Shown here: piece after piece, positions 54,399-64,000 of the stretch
Layout: each line of letters starts with the position of its first letter
How positions within the stretch are numbered: position 1 is the stretch's first letter
Assembly (NCBI RefSeq): GCF_000419445.1
Contig: NZ_AULK01000005.1
Span: 62,001-126,000 of the forward strand
DNA length: 64,000 nt
From: Gryllotalpicola ginsengisoli DSM 22003
GTDB lineage: Bacteria > Actinomycetota > Actinomycetes > Actinomycetales > Microbacteriaceae
Reading direction: 5' to 3'
Program-made: the position numbers and the translations under genes
The notes under the pieces: generated by a model
Told to the model about the DNA's origin: nothing
The model's database searches: none
Seen by the model: only the letters and a program-made list of their open reading frames with translations

Positions 54399-55733
54399 AT
54401 GAAGCTCTTCGCCACCGCGGCCCGTCGGCGCAGGGGCGTGCTCGCCCTCGGACTGGCTGCCGGCCTCGTCGCCGTCGCCTCCGGCTGCTCGAACTCCGCC
54501 GCCGTTTCCGACAAGACGTCCGGGGTCACGATCAACGTCGTCGAGAGCGCCGAGGCGCCGCCGAAGGCCATGCTCGACCAGTTCACCAAGCAGACCGGCA
54601 TCACAGTCAAGTGGACCAACGTCGACTGGGACAGCCTGCAGACCAAGATCACCGCTGCGGCCACCGCGAAGACGTACTTCGCCGACGTGACCGACGTGGA
54701 CTGGTCGCGCGTCGGCCAGTTCGCGAAACTCGGCTGGTTCTATGACATGAGCGACTATGTCGACGTCGACAAGCTCAAGGCCGACCTGCCGCAGCTCAAC
54801 TCCTTCACCGCCGACGGCAAGGTGGTCGGGCTGCCCGGCGACGCCATGTTCATGGTCACCACGGTCAACACCAAGATGTTCGCCGAAGCCGGCATCACGA
54901 AGATGCCGACGACGATCGACGAGTACACCCAGGACCTCAAGACGGTGAAGGCCAAGGGCGTCGTGCAGTACCCGCTGAACATCCCGTTCGCCGCGGCGGA
55001 GGGACTGTCGACGTACTGGTACGAGACGACGGGCGCGTTCGGCGGCAGTGTGCTCACCGACAAGGACGAACCCGCGTTCACCTCGCCCGACTCGGCCGGC
55101 TACAAGGCGGCGGAATGGATGATCCAAGCCGTCAAGGACGGCCTCGTCTCGCCCGGCGAGATCAACACCACAGACAGCCAGGGCCAGCAGAACCTGATGG
55201 CCACGGGCAAGGTCGCCAGCACGTTCTCGGACTACGCCGGGAACGTCGGCACCCTCTACAACGTCAAGGACACCTCCACGGTGACGGGGCAGGTGAAGTA
55301 CATTCCGACCCCGACTTCGGGCGGCGAGCCGAAGAACCTCGACAACCCCGACGGCATGGGCATTCCGGTCACGGCGAAATACCCCAAGGCCGCGGCGAAG
55401 TTCATCGAGTGGTACACGTCCGCGGCGGTGCAGGAGAAGTTCGCGGGTCTCGGCTCCGCCGACCAGCTCTATTCCACCTTCTCCCTGCCCGCCCACCTGA
55501 CCGCGGTCGAGGCGCTGGCCAACGGCGACAAGCTCGACCAGGGCGCGACGCTGAAGCAGATGTTCCAGAACAGCACCGCACCGATCTTCCCGGGTGGCGC
55601 GCCGACGTGGTATTCGTCGCTGTCGAAGGCGGTGTACACGAACCTGCACGCCGCGGCCGCCGGCAGCGAGACGGCGGATCAGGCGATCAAGAAGATCGCC
55701 AGCACGGCCAAGCAGCTCGCGAGCGGCTCGTGA
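54399..55733 (+). CDS. Sugar ABC transporter, substrate-binding lipoprotein
   Basis: A 444-residue family 1 SBP. Twin-basic-rich N-region, hydrophobic core and lipobox ASGC with C30, then VTINVVESAEAPPKAMLDQF, LPGDAMFMVTTVNTKMFAEAG and NPDGMGIPVTAKYPKAAAKFIEWY, the last being the typical CUT1 receptor closing region. AAGGAA precedes ATG 54399. First gene of the importer/catabolic operon. Confidence 0.93.
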   Translation: MKLFATAARRRRGVLALGLAAGLVAVASGCSNSAAVSDKTSGVTINVVESAEAPPKAMLDQFTKQTGITVKWTNVDWDSLQTKITAAATAKTYFADVTDVDWSRVGQFAKLGWFYDMSDYVDVDKLKADLPQLNSFTADGKVVGLPGDAMFMVTTVNTKMFAEAGITKMPTTIDEYTQDLKTVKAKGVVQYPLNIPFAAAEGLSTYWYETTGAFGGSVLTDKDEPAFTSPDSAGYKAAEWMIQAVKDGLVSPGEINTTDSQGQQNLMATGKVASTFSDYAGNVGTLYNVKDTSTVTGQVKYIPTPTSGGEPKNLDNPDGMGIPVTAKYPKAAAKFIEWYTSAAVQEKFAGLGSADQLYSTFSLPAHLTAVEALANGDKLDQGATLKQMFQNSTAPIFPGGAPTWYSSLSKAVYTNLHAAAAGSETADQAIKKIASTAKQLASGS

Positions 55734-56677
55734 CCCGGGCCCTCGCCGAAGCCCACAGCGAGCGGGCCGGCGCGCCGCACGCCGCCGGCGCCCCGCTCGC
55801 GCGGCGCCGGCGCCGCATCGACCTGCTGCCGTACGCGCTCGTCGCGCCGTTCGCGCTCTTCGTCGTGCTGCTCGCGATCGTGCCGGCGGCGTGGACCATC
55901 GGGCTGTCGTTCTTCCACGACGCCGCGCTCGACCCGCCCGTGCGCTTCGCGGGGTTCCAGAACTTCATCACGGCGTTCTCGTCCTCGAGCATCCTGCAGT
56001 CCAGCGGGAACACCGTGGTGTACATGGTGGTCGGGGTCGTGCTCTCCACGATCATCGGCACGGCCGCGGCGCTGCTGCTGCAGACCTCGTTCCGGGGCCG
56101 CTCGGTCGTGATCGCGGTGCTGATCCTGCCCTGGGCGCTGCCCGGGATCGTCGCGGGCCTGATCTGGGTGAACGTCTTCGACGCAAACACCGGCCTGCTG
56201 AACAGCGTGCTGACCTCGCTGCACGTGATCACGGACTACCGGGTGTGGGTGGGTGACAACCGGCTCCTGACGGTCTTCCTCATCGAGCTCGTGCAGGTGT
56301 GGCAGATGGTGCCGCTGTCGGCGCTGCTGATCCTCGCCGCGCTGCAGAACGTGCCCGACGAGCTGTACGAGGCGGCGCGCCTCGACGGATGCTCGGGCTG
56401 GGCGCTCATCCGCCGCATCAGCGTCCCCCTCGCCCGCCCGGGCATCGCCATCGCGGCGGTGCAGTCGGTGGTCGCGACGCTGAACATCTTCGATCAGCCC
56501 TACGCGCTGAACGGCCAAGCCGACGCGGGTGCGTCCCTCACGATGCAGACCTACTTCGTCAGTTTCCAGAACCTCGATTTCGGGCAGGGCTACGCGCTCG
56601 CGCTCGTGATCGCCGTGGCGACCGTCATCGTGTCGTTCGGTGTGCTCAAGCTCGTGTATCGGCAGGTGGAGTACTGA
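55730..56677 (+). CDS. Sugar ABC transporter permease, MalF type
   Basis: A 315-residue permease with six helices and an N-terminal basic segment. NTVVYMVVGVVLSTIIGTAAALLL, IVAGLIWVNVF and the EAA loop LYEAARLDGCSGWALIRRISVPLARPGI identify a CUT1 subunit. GTG 55730 overlaps the receptor stop. Confidence 0.93.
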   Translation: MTRALAEAHSERAGAPHAAGAPLARRRRRIDLLPYALVAPFALFVVLLAIVPAAWTIGLSFFHDAALDPPVRFAGFQNFITAFSSSSILQSSGNTVVYMVVGVVLSTIIGTAAALLLQTSFRGRSVVIAVLILPWALPGIVAGLIWVNVFDANTGLLNSVLTSLHVITDYRVWVGDNRLLTVFLIELVQVWQMVPLSALLILAALQNVPDELYEAARLDGCSGWALIRRISVPLARPGIAIAAVQSVVATLNIFDQPYALNGQADAGASLTMQTYFVSFQNLDFGQGYALALVIAVATVIVSFGVLKLVYRQVEY

Positions 56678-57549
56678 TGGCCCTCTCGATCCCCCCTACC
56701 CCACTGCGCGGGCGCCGCGCACGGCCCGGCGTCGTACGCTCGGTCGGCGTCGTGCTGCTGCTCGTCTGGACCCTGCTGCCGGTGCTGTGGGCGCTCGATC
56801 TCAGCCTTCAGACGGGTGCCCAAGCGGCGTCGAAGCCGGCGCACTACCTGCCCCCGACCCCTCAGCTCGCGAACTACGCACGGCTGCTGTTCGGCGACGG
56901 CGACATCGCCGAGTCCGTGCGGCAGTCGAGCGTCAACATCGTGATCGAATGCGTGGCGGCGACGGTCGTGACGGTCGTGCTCGCCACGCTCGCCGCGTAC
57001 GCGTTCGCGCGGATGACCTTCCGCGGCAGGAATGCGCTGTTCTACCTCGCGCTCGCGACGATGGCGTTCCCCGCCTACACCACGCTGATCCCGCTCTACC
57101 GGATCATGACGGGCCTGGGCCTCGTCAACACCTACACGGGAATCGTGCTGGTGTACGTGTCCGGCTTCCTTCCGCTGGCGACCTGGATCCTGCACAGCTA
57201 CCTCTCGAGCCTGCCGATCTCGCTCGAAGAGGCCGGCACGATGGACGGCGCGAACCGCATGCAGGTGCTCTGGCACGTGGTCCTGCCGCTGGCGCTGCCG
57301 GGGGTCGTCTCGACGGCGCTGATCACCTTCCTGTCGGCGTGGGGGCAGTTCCTCTTCCCGCTCGTACTCTCGACCGATATGTCCACTGAGCCCCTCACCG
57401 TGATGATCTCGTCGCTGCTGGGGAGGCATACCGTGCCCGTGAACCTGCTCAGCGCCGCGGGCATGCTCGCCATAGCGGTTCCGGCCGTACTTGCGCTGTT
57501 CCTCAACCGGTACATCGTCAACGGGCTGCTCGCCGGAAGCGTGAAGTGA
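56677..57549 (+). CDS. Sugar ABC transporter permease, MalG type
   Basis: A 290-residue CUT1 permease. LPPTPQLANYARLLF, ATLAAYAFARMTFRGRN, and the EAA loop PISLEEAGTMDGANRMQVLWHVVLPLALPGV. ATG 56677 shares its A with the previous stop (TGATG). No ATPase gene follows, so an external one such as MsiK is required. Confidence 0.93.
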   Translation: MALSIPPTPLRGRRARPGVVRSVGVVLLLVWTLLPVLWALDLSLQTGAQAASKPAHYLPPTPQLANYARLLFGDGDIAESVRQSSVNIVIECVAATVVTVVLATLAAYAFARMTFRGRNALFYLALATMAFPAYTTLIPLYRIMTGLGLVNTYTGIVLVYVSGFLPLATWILHSYLSSLPISLEEAGTMDGANRMQVLWHVVLPLALPGVVSTALITFLSAWGQFLFPLVLSTDMSTEPLTVMISSLLGRHTVPVNLLSAAGMLAIAVPAVLALFLNRYIVNGLLAGSVK

Positions 57550-57600
57550 CGAATCGGGGAACGGCTGGGGCAGGCCCATGGCGCAGAACAAGGACGTGAA

Positions 57601-57633
57601 ATGATCGAACAAGCACCAAACGATCAAAATCGA
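57601..57633 (+). promoter_or_regulatory. Second copy of the sugar operator, before the SIS gene
   Basis: ATGATCGAACAAG and AAACGATCAAAA (57618-57629) match the operator at 54349. The 101-base gap between permease and SIS genes probably contains an internal promoter under the same DeoR regulator. Confidence 0.5.
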
Positions 57634-57650
57634 GCAGGACAGGACCGCGT

Positions 57651-58562
57651 ATGACGATCTCCCACCCCACCCTCGGCGCCCGCATGGCCGCCGAGCTCGC
57701 CTCGCAGCCGGACTGCTGGGAGCAGGCCGCGGAGCTCACCGCGGAGCGCGCGCTGCTGCCCGCGACCGGCAGCAGGATCGCGGTGGTCGGCTGCGGCACC
57801 TCCTGGTTCATGGCGCAGGCGTACGCCGCGGCGCGCGAGGCCCGCGGCCAGGGTCAGAGCGACGCGTTCGCAGCCTCAGAGGCGTTCGTCGACCGCGGCT
57901 ATGACGCGATCGTCGCGATCACCCGGTCGGGAACCACGACGGAGGTGCTCGAGCTCGTCGCATCCGTCAAGGGTTCGACGCCGGTGATCGGGCTCGTCGG
58001 CGACACCGAGACCCCGTTCGTCGACCTGGTCGACGAGCTGATCGCCCTGCCGTTCGCCGACGAGACGTCGGTGGTGCAGACCCGGTTCGCCACCACCGCG
58101 CTCGCGTTCCTGCGCTCCTCGCTCGGCGAGGACCTCTCCCCCGTGATCGCCCAGGGTCGGGCCGCGCTCGAGGCCGAGCTGCCGGAGGAGCTGGTCACCG
58201 CCGAGCAGTACACCTTCATCGGCACCGGCGCCGACGTCGGGATCGCGCACGAGGCCGCGCTCAAGATGCGCGAGGCGAGCCAGTCGTGGACCGAGTCGTA
58301 CCCGGCCAAGGAGTACCGGCACGGGCCGATCGCGATCTCCGCACCCGGGCGTGTGACGTGGCTGTTCGGCCCGGCGCCCGAGGGCATCGGGGCCGACACC
58401 CGGGCGACGGGGGCGCGCTTCGAGCACGCCGACGGCGTCGACGGGATGGCAGACCTGATCCGCGCGCAGCGGGTCGCCCTGGAGCGGGCCCGGCGGGCCG
58501 GGCTCGATCCCGACCAGCCGCGCAACCTCACCCGGTCGGTCATCCTCGACGGGCCGCGGTGA
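57651..58562 (+). CDS. SIS-domain sugar-phosphate isomerase/deaminase (AgaS-like)
   Basis: A 303-residue protein with two SIS domains. First: SRIAVVGCGTSWFMAQAYAAARE and VAITRSGTTTEVLELVASVKG. Second: TFIGTGADVGIAHEAALKMREASQSWTESYPAKEYRHGPIA, with the Glu and His that open the sugar ring. The family isomerises or deaminates aminosugar 6-phosphates (GlmS C-terminal half, AgaS, FrlB). With PfkB kinase and class II aldolase following, galactosamine-6-phosphate deaminase/isomerase is the best guess; fructoselysine deglycase is the alternative. Confidence 0.88.
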   Translation: MTISHPTLGARMAAELASQPDCWEQAAELTAERALLPATGSRIAVVGCGTSWFMAQAYAAAREARGQGQSDAFAASEAFVDRGYDAIVAITRSGTTTEVLELVASVKGSTPVIGLVGDTETPFVDLVDELIALPFADETSVVQTRFATTALAFLRSSLGEDLSPVIAQGRAALEAELPEELVTAEQYTFIGTGADVGIAHEAALKMREASQSWTESYPAKEYRHGPIAISAPGRVTWLFGPAPEGIGADTRATGARFEHADGVDGMADLIRAQRVALERARRAGLDPDQPRNLTRSVILDGPR

Positions 58563-59494
58563 CCGTGCCCTCGCTGGGCGCGGGGGCGCCCGTGCTGGCC
58601 TTCGACGTCGGGGGAACCGACCTCAAGGCCGCGCTCGTCGGCGCCGACGGCGCGCTGCTCGAGCGGGTCGTGACACCCACGCCGCCGTTCGGACCGGACA
58701 GCGGCGCGCAGGTCGTGGAGGCGGCCGCCCAGCTCGCCGACCGGTTCGCGGCGGCGCACCCCGGCGTGGCTCCGCAGGCCGCGGCGCTGGTCGTGCCCGG
58801 CGTCGTCGACGATGCAGCAGGCGTCGGCGTGTACAGCGAGAACCTCGGCTGGCGGGACGTGCCTTTCCGCGCCCTCGCCGAGCAGCGACTCGGCCTGCCG
58901 GTCGGGTTCGGACACGACGTGCGCGCGGCCGGGCTCGCGGAGCAGCGGCTCGGGGCGGCGGCGGGCTTCCGCGACGTCGTCGTGCTCACCATCGGCACCG
59001 GCATCGCCGGCGCCGTGTTCGTCGACGGCCGCCTGCACGCGGGGCGCGGCTACGCTGGCGAGATCGGGCACGCGCCCGTGGCCGACGGCCCCGAGTGCGC
59101 CTGCGGGGGCCGCGGCCACCTCGAGGCGGTGTCGTCGGCCGCCGCGATCGCGCGCCGGTACAACGCGCGCACCGGTGCGGGGCTGCCGGGCGCCCGCGAG
59201 GTGCTGGAGCGGATGCGGGCGGGCGACGAGATCGCCCGCGAGGTGTGGGACTCGGCCCTGGACGGCCTGGCCTTCGGGCTGGCGCACGTCGTCGCCGTGC
59301 TGGCGCCCGAAGCGATCGTGATCGGCGGCGGCCTGGTCGGGGCAGGCCCGGCGCTGTTCGAGCCCGTCGCGCAGCGGCTCGACGCGCTGCTCAGCTTCAA
59401 CCTGCGGCCGCTGCTGCTGCCGGCCTCCATCGGCCCCGACGCCGGCGTCGTCGGCGCCGCCCTGCTCGCACGAGACCGGCTGGGGCATCCGTGA
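58559..59494 (+). CDS. ROK-family sugar kinase
   Basis: A 311-residue ROK kinase. ATP loop AFDVGGTDLKAALVG, SENLGWRDVP, catalytic D in GHDVRAAGLAEQ, the phosphate motif IGTGIAGAVFVDG, and the zinc motif ECACGGRGHLE where the third Cys is His. As an ABC importer brings free sugar, this kinase would make the sugar 6-phosphate used by the SIS enzyme. Overlaps the SIS stop (GTGA). Confidence 0.92.
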   Translation: MTVPSLGAGAPVLAFDVGGTDLKAALVGADGALLERVVTPTPPFGPDSGAQVVEAAAQLADRFAAAHPGVAPQAAALVVPGVVDDAAGVGVYSENLGWRDVPFRALAEQRLGLPVGFGHDVRAAGLAEQRLGAAAGFRDVVVLTIGTGIAGAVFVDGRLHAGRGYAGEIGHAPVADGPECACGGRGHLEAVSSAAAIARRYNARTGAGLPGAREVLERMRAGDEIAREVWDSALDGLAFGLAHVVAVLAPEAIVIGGGLVGAGPALFEPVAQRLDALLSFNLRPLLLPASIGPDAGVVGAALLARDRLGHP

Positions 59495-60423
59495 TCCTCA
59501 CCGTCACGCCCAACCCGGCGCTCGACCAGACCTACACGCTCGACGCGCTCCGGGTCGGCGAGGTGATGCGCGTGGATGCACCCGCCGTGCGCGCCGGCGG
59601 CAAGGGCGTGAACGTCGCCCGCGTGCTCGCCGAGCAGGGCGAGCACGTGCGCGCAGTGGTGCCGCTCGGGGGCGCGACCGGGGAGCGCTTCGCCGCCGAG
59701 CTGACCGGGGCGGGCGTGCCGTTCCTGCCGGTTCCCGTCGCCGCGGCTACTAGGGGCAGCGTCGCCATCGTCGACACCGGCGCGGACCGCACGACCGTCA
59801 TGAACGAGAAGGGCGCCGCGCTCACGGCCGCCGAGGCCGACGCGGTCGTCCACGCCGCGCGCGGCGCGCTGACCGGCACCTCGGTGCTGGTCGTCTCCGG
59901 CAGCCTGCCGCCGGGGTTCCCGCCGGAGCACGTCGCGGCGCTGGTGCGGCTCGCCCACGAGGCCGGCGCCCTCGCGGTCGCCGACGTGGTGGGAGAGGCG
60001 CTGCTGGCCGCGTGCGCCGCGGGCGCGGATGCGGTGAAGCCGAACCACCACGAGCTGCTCGCCACCACCGGGCACGACGATCCGGCAGCCGGGGCGCGGG
60101 CGCTGCTCGACGCGGGCGCCCGGCTGGTCGTGGTCACGCTCGGCGAGCGCGGCATGCTCGCGGTCGGCGCCGACGACCCGGCGCGGGTCGTGAGGGCGAG
60201 GCTCGCCGAGCCGCTGCGCGGCAACCCGACCGGGGCCGGCGACGCCGCCGTCGCGGCCCTGGCCCTGGGGCTCGCCCGCGACGAGCGCGAGCTGCCTGCC
60301 CTGCTGCGCCGCGCGGTCGCGTGGTCGGCCGCCGCGGTCGCGCATCCGCTGGCCGGCTCGCTCGCGGCCGGGGTGCCGGCCCGCGAGACACGGGTCGAGC
60401 TGGAGGAGGAGAGATGGCGCTGA
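59491..60423 (+). CDS. PfkB-family kinase (tagatose-6-P / fructose-1-P type)
   Basis: A 310-residue ribokinase-fold enzyme. TPNPALDQTY and AGGKGVNVARVL at the N-terminus and NPTGAGDAAVAALALG with the catalytic Asp at the C-terminus define the LacC/FruK group. In this operon the likely step is tagatose-6-phosphate to tagatose-1,6-bisphosphate. GTG 59491 overlaps the ROK stop. Confidence 0.92.
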   Translation: MILTVTPNPALDQTYTLDALRVGEVMRVDAPAVRAGGKGVNVARVLAEQGEHVRAVVPLGGATGERFAAELTGAGVPFLPVPVAAATRGSVAIVDTGADRTTVMNEKGAALTAAEADAVVHAARGALTGTSVLVVSGSLPPGFPPEHVAALVRLAHEAGALAVADVVGEALLAACAAGADAVKPNHHELLATTGHDDPAAGARALLDAGARLVVVTLGERGMLAVGADDPARVVRARLAEPLRGNPTGAGDAAVAALALGLARDERELPALLRRAVAWSAAAVAHPLAGSLAAGVPARETRVELEEERWR

Positions 60424-61250
60424 CCGCCACCGCCGAATTATTGACGGATGCCTCGCGGCGGGGCGCCGGCCTCGCGGCGTTCAACGTGCTGCACCTGGAG
60501 ACCGCCGAGGGCATCGTCGCCGCCGCCGAGGCGGGCGGCTTCCCCGTCGTGCTGCAGCTGTCGGAGAACGCCGTGAAGTACCACGGGGCACTGGAGCCGA
60601 TCGCTCTCGCCTGCATCGACATCGCGCACGCGGCGGCGGCGCCCGTGGCCGTGCACCTCGACCACGCCGAGAGCGAGGAGCTCGCCCTCCGGGCCGTCGA
60701 GCTGGGTTTCGGTTCGGTCATGTTCGACGGCGCCGCGCTCGACTACCGCGACAATGTGGCCGCGACGGCCCGGGTGATGCGGCGGGCCCATGCGGCGGGC
60801 GTCGCCGTGGAGGCCGAGCTCGGCCGCATCGGGGGCAAGGACGGCGCGCACGCGCCGGGCGTGCGCACCGATCCCGGGGAGGCCGCGCGCTTCGCCGCCG
60901 AGACGGGCATCGACGCGCTGGCGGTCGCCGTGGGCTCCTCGCACCAGATGGCCGAGCGCACCGCTGCGCTCGACCTCGACCTGATCGCCCGCCTGCACGC
61001 CGCGGTGCCCGTGCCACTCGTACTGCACGGCTCGTCAGGGGTGCCCGACGACCTCATCGCCGCGGCGATCCGGGCGGGGATGACGAAGATCAACGTGTCG
61101 ACGCAGCTCAATCGACACTTCACGGCGGCGGTACGCGAGTACCTGCGGGCGCACCCCGACACGGTCGACTCGCGCCGGTACCTGGCCGCCGGACGCGACG
61201 CGCTGCGCGCCGAAGCGCAGCGACTCGGCGGGCTGATCGCGGGGGTCTGA
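60414..61250 (+). CDS. Class II ketose-bisphosphate aldolase
   Basis: A 278-residue zinc aldolase of the KbaY/GatY/Fba group. AFNVLHLET, VHLDHAESEE (zinc His), FGSVMFDGAALDYRDNV, EAELGRIGGKDG and LVLHGSSGVPDDLI (second zinc His), KINVSTQLNRHF. Would split tagatose-1,6-bisphosphate to glyceraldehyde-3-phosphate and DHAP. Overlaps the kinase gene by ten bases; GGAGGAGA precedes the ATG. Ends the operon. Confidence 0.92.
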   Translation: MALTATAELLTDASRRGAGLAAFNVLHLETAEGIVAAAEAGGFPVVLQLSENAVKYHGALEPIALACIDIAHAAAAPVAVHLDHAESEELALRAVELGFGSVMFDGAALDYRDNVAATARVMRRAHAAGVAVEAELGRIGGKDGAHAPGVRTDPGEAARFAAETGIDALAVAVGSSHQMAERTAALDLDLIARLHAAVPVPLVLHGSSGVPDDLIAAAIRAGMTKINVSTQLNRHFTAAVREYLRAHPDTVDSRRYLAAGRDALRAEAQRLGGLIAGV

Positions 61251-61256
61251 GCCGGC

Positions 61257-62228
<972 letters not shown>

Positions 62229-62294
62229 GTGGTCCACACTATGCGCGTTTCGCGGTGCCCGGCCCGGGCATCCGCCGTCACGGCGCCTGGCGGG

Positions 62295-63491
62295 TCAGGA
62301 CCGGCTGAAGTGGCGCACGACGGCGTCGGAGGGAGGCGGAACGTCGATCGGAACCGAGCCGTCGCGCAGCGACCGGGTGGCGAGGGCGCCGGTGGCGACG
62401 GCCTCTCGCGCGGCGATCGGCGACAACTCGGTCGGAGCGCCGGTGGCCAGGTGGGCCAGGAACTCGGTCATGGTAAGCAGGTCGGCGTCGGCGTGGCCGT
62501 CCTCGACGCCGCTGATCGGATACTCGCGGTCGCCCGCGAGATCCCAGCCGCGGCGGTGGGTCCAGACCTTGACCACGCCGCCGCCGGTGTCGCCGAAGTT
62601 CTCGAGCCGGCCCTCCGTTCCGATGACGGTGTAGTTGCGCCAGTAGTCGGGGGTGTAGTGGCACTGTTCGTAGCTGGCCTGCACGCCGTTGTCGAGCGTC
62701 ATCATCACCATGGAGAGGTCTTCGACGTCGACCACCGGGTTGAGGCCGCTCTGGCTGAGCGGGGGCCAGTTGTCGTAGCTGAACCAGTCCTCCATCAGCT
62801 CGCCGCTGCGGTCGCGGCGGTCGGCGATGTCGCCGTACAGGGTGAGCCCTCCCATGCCGACGACCCGGCGGGTGTACCCCCCGGCGAGCATGTGGATGAT
62901 GTCGAGGTCGTGGCTGGCCTTCTGCAGCAGCAGCGAGTTCACCCTGCTGCGGTCGGCGTGCCAGTCCTTGAAGTAGTAGTCGCCGCCGTTTCCGACGAAG
63001 TGCCGGCACCACACCGCCTTCACCTCGCCGATCTCGCCGCGCTCGACGACCGCGCGCATCGCGCGGGCGACGCCCGAGTGCCGGAAGTTGTGGCCGACGT
63101 AGAGCGCCGTGCCCGTCTGCGCGGCGGCCTCGAGCACGGCATCCGCGTCTTCGAGGGTGATGGCGAGCGGCTTCTCCAGGTAGACGGCGATGCCCGCCCG
63201 CAGCAGGTCGACCGCGATCTGCGCATGAGTCCAGTCGGGGCTCGTCACGATCGCCGCGTCGATGGCGCCGCTCTCGATGAGCTGCGTGTGCGTCTGCGCG
63301 ACGCGGATGTCGTCGCCGAACACCGCGCGGGCTCGCTCCCGGCCTCGCTCGGTGGGGTCGGCGGCGGCCACGAGCCGCGCCGGCTGCCCCGACTCGGCGA
63401 TGTGCCGCGCGATGACGGCACGCTGGCCGACTCCGACCACCCCGACGCGGATGCTGCGCGCTTCTGATCCATCAGTCGCAAAATCGCTCAC
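62295..63491 (-). CDS. Gfo/Idh/MocA-family oxidoreductase
   Basis: A 398-residue NAD(P)-dependent enzyme. Rossmann motif GVVGVGQRAVIA, ADPTERGRERA, VTSPDWTHAQIAVDLLRAGIAVYLEKPLA with the EKP signature, and YVGHNFRHSG. C-terminal sheet includes VMMTLDNGVQASYEQCHY and IGTEGRLENFG. Acts on sugars or sugar derivatives. Same strand as the truncated DeoR gene upstream. Confidence 0.9.
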   Translation of the reverse strand: MSDFATDGSEARSIRVGVVGVGQRAVIARHIAESGQPARLVAAADPTERGRERARAVFGDDIRVAQTHTQLIESGAIDAAIVTSPDWTHAQIAVDLLRAGIAVYLEKPLAITLEDADAVLEAAAQTGTALYVGHNFRHSGVARAMRAVVERGEIGEVKAVWCRHFVGNGGDYYFKDWHADRSRVNSLLLQKASHDLDIIHMLAGGYTRRVVGMGGLTLYGDIADRRDRSGELMEDWFSYDNWPPLSQSGLNPVVDVEDLSMVMMTLDNGVQASYEQCHYTPDYWRNYTVIGTEGRLENFGDTGGGVVKVWTHRRGWDLAGDREYPISGVEDGHADADLLTMTEFLAHLATGAPTELSPIAAREAVATGALATRSLRDGSVPIDVPPPSDAVVRHFSRS

Positions 63492-63568
63492 GACTGAACA
63501 ATAGGCACCTTGCGAGCGGCACCGCCACGACGCATCCCAGGATTAACGCGATCGAAATGGCGCCGCGG

Positions 63569-64000
63569 TCAGCCGGCGACGACGAGTTCGACCTTGGCCG
63601 ACCTGAGTTCGGCCGCGAACGCCCGGGGCACGGCCTTGTCCGTCACGAGGACGTCCACCCGGTCGAGCGGGCAGATGCGGGCGAAGGTCGAGCGCATGAT
63701 CTTCGTCGAGTCGGCGACCACGATGACGCGCCGGCCCACCTCGGCGAACCACCGGCTCACATCGGCCTCGCCCTCGTGCATCGTGGTCAGCCCGAACTGG
63801 CCGCCGATGCCGTCGACCCCGAGCACGACCACGTCGAGCGCGAACTCGGCGAGCGCCTGTTGCACGAGCGCGCCCACGAGCTCGTACGACTGACGGCGGG
63901 CGACACCGCCGGTCACGACGATCTTCACGTTGGAGCGCACCGAGAGCTCGTAGCCGATGTTCAGCGCGTTGGTCACGATGGTGATGCCGTAGTCGCCCTC
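63569..64000 (-). CDS. DeoR/GlpR-family regulator, N-terminus outside window
   Basis: The last 143 residues of a DeoR-type repressor: VTNALNIGYELS, VTGGVARRQSYELVGALVQQAL, LGVDGIGGQFGLTTMHEGEADVSRWFAEVGRRVIVVADSTK match the sugar-phosphate sensor domain of AgaR/GlpR. The helix-turn-helix lies beyond base 64000. The stop is 77 bases from the oxidoreductase start. It is the nearest regulator to the operator pair at 54.3 and 57.6 kb and is their best candidate owner. Confidence 0.9.
   Translation of the reverse strand, partial: EGDYGITIVTNALNIGYELSVRSNVKIVVTGGVARRQSYELVGALVQQALAEFALDVVVLGVDGIGGQFGLTTMHEGEADVSRWFAEVGRRVIVVADSTKIMRSTFARICPLDRVDVLVTDKAVPRAFAAELRSAKVELVVAG

Noticed and set aside
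57651-61250. Fructoselysine (Frl) pathway
   Set aside because: SIS and PfkB genes fit Frl too, but an added ROK kinase and class II aldolase fit the tagatose-6-phosphate route better. Not fully excluded.

Overview
The window reads as a chromosomal stretch of a high-GC actinobacterium, most likely a Microbacteriaceae member close to Microbacterium or Leifsonia. The supports are a GC content that looks like about 70% or more, frequent GTG starts, tight ATGA/GTGA stop-start overlaps, mycothiol synthase next to GlnR, CarD next to a fused IspDF, SenX3-RegX3 next to PhoU, a DUF4032 protein and an MsiK-type sugar ATPase. I see no phage genes, transposase, CRISPR array or replication origin. The base family and neighbourhood assignments rest on motifs read by eye, not on database searches.

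0-5.7 kb is a purine/ureide catabolism block: partial OHCU decarboxylase, a MobA-like nucleotidyltransferase, and a four-gene minus-strand operon (formamidase-like, amidase, PucG, allantoate amidohydrolase). 5.8-10.8 kb holds a MarR-MFS-isochorismatase operon facing an epoxide hydrolase, plus small proteins and tRNA-Thr. 10.9-19.7 kb is mostly housekeeping: FabH, a DsbA-like protein, the MsiK ATPase, DUF4032, RlmB, CysS, IspDF and CarD.

20-42 kb is dominated by phosphate and nitrogen control. SenX3-RegX3, PhoU, Ppk, a MutT1-like Nudix enzyme and PstSCAB are present, and three sites with 11-bp phased GTTCA/GTTAA repeats resembling PHO boxes sit before phoU/senX3, ppk and pstS. Between them lie gpmA, a methyltransferase, FUSC, YgfZ and nitrobindin-like genes, and a GlnR-MshD-M81-CutC operon followed by a polar amino-acid ABC importer. 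A strongly folded, terminator-like RNA candidate lies at 42.01-42.09 kb, between pstB and tRNA-Lys.

43-64 kb is a galacto-sugar island. It has aldose epimerase, GalE and a DeoR regulator divergent from GalT and GalK (a complete Leloir set), a GH36 alpha-galactosidase, glyA behind a ZTP riboswitch, and an ABC importer (no ATPase) followed by SIS isomerase/deaminase, ROK kinase, PfkB kinase and class II aldolase. That last set looks like an ABC-fed version of the galactosamine/tagatose-6-phosphate route. MsiK at 13 kb is the obvious candidate ATPase for it. An aldo/keto reductase, a Gfo/Idh/MocA oxidoreductase and a truncated DeoR regulator close the window.

At the DNA level three things stand out: an overabundant dispersed GACGGATGCC/GGCATCCGTC word, a REP-like element (CTCCATTC-hairpin-GAGTCGRCC) inserted in frame in two genes, and a second palindrome family flanking the alpha-galactosidase gene.
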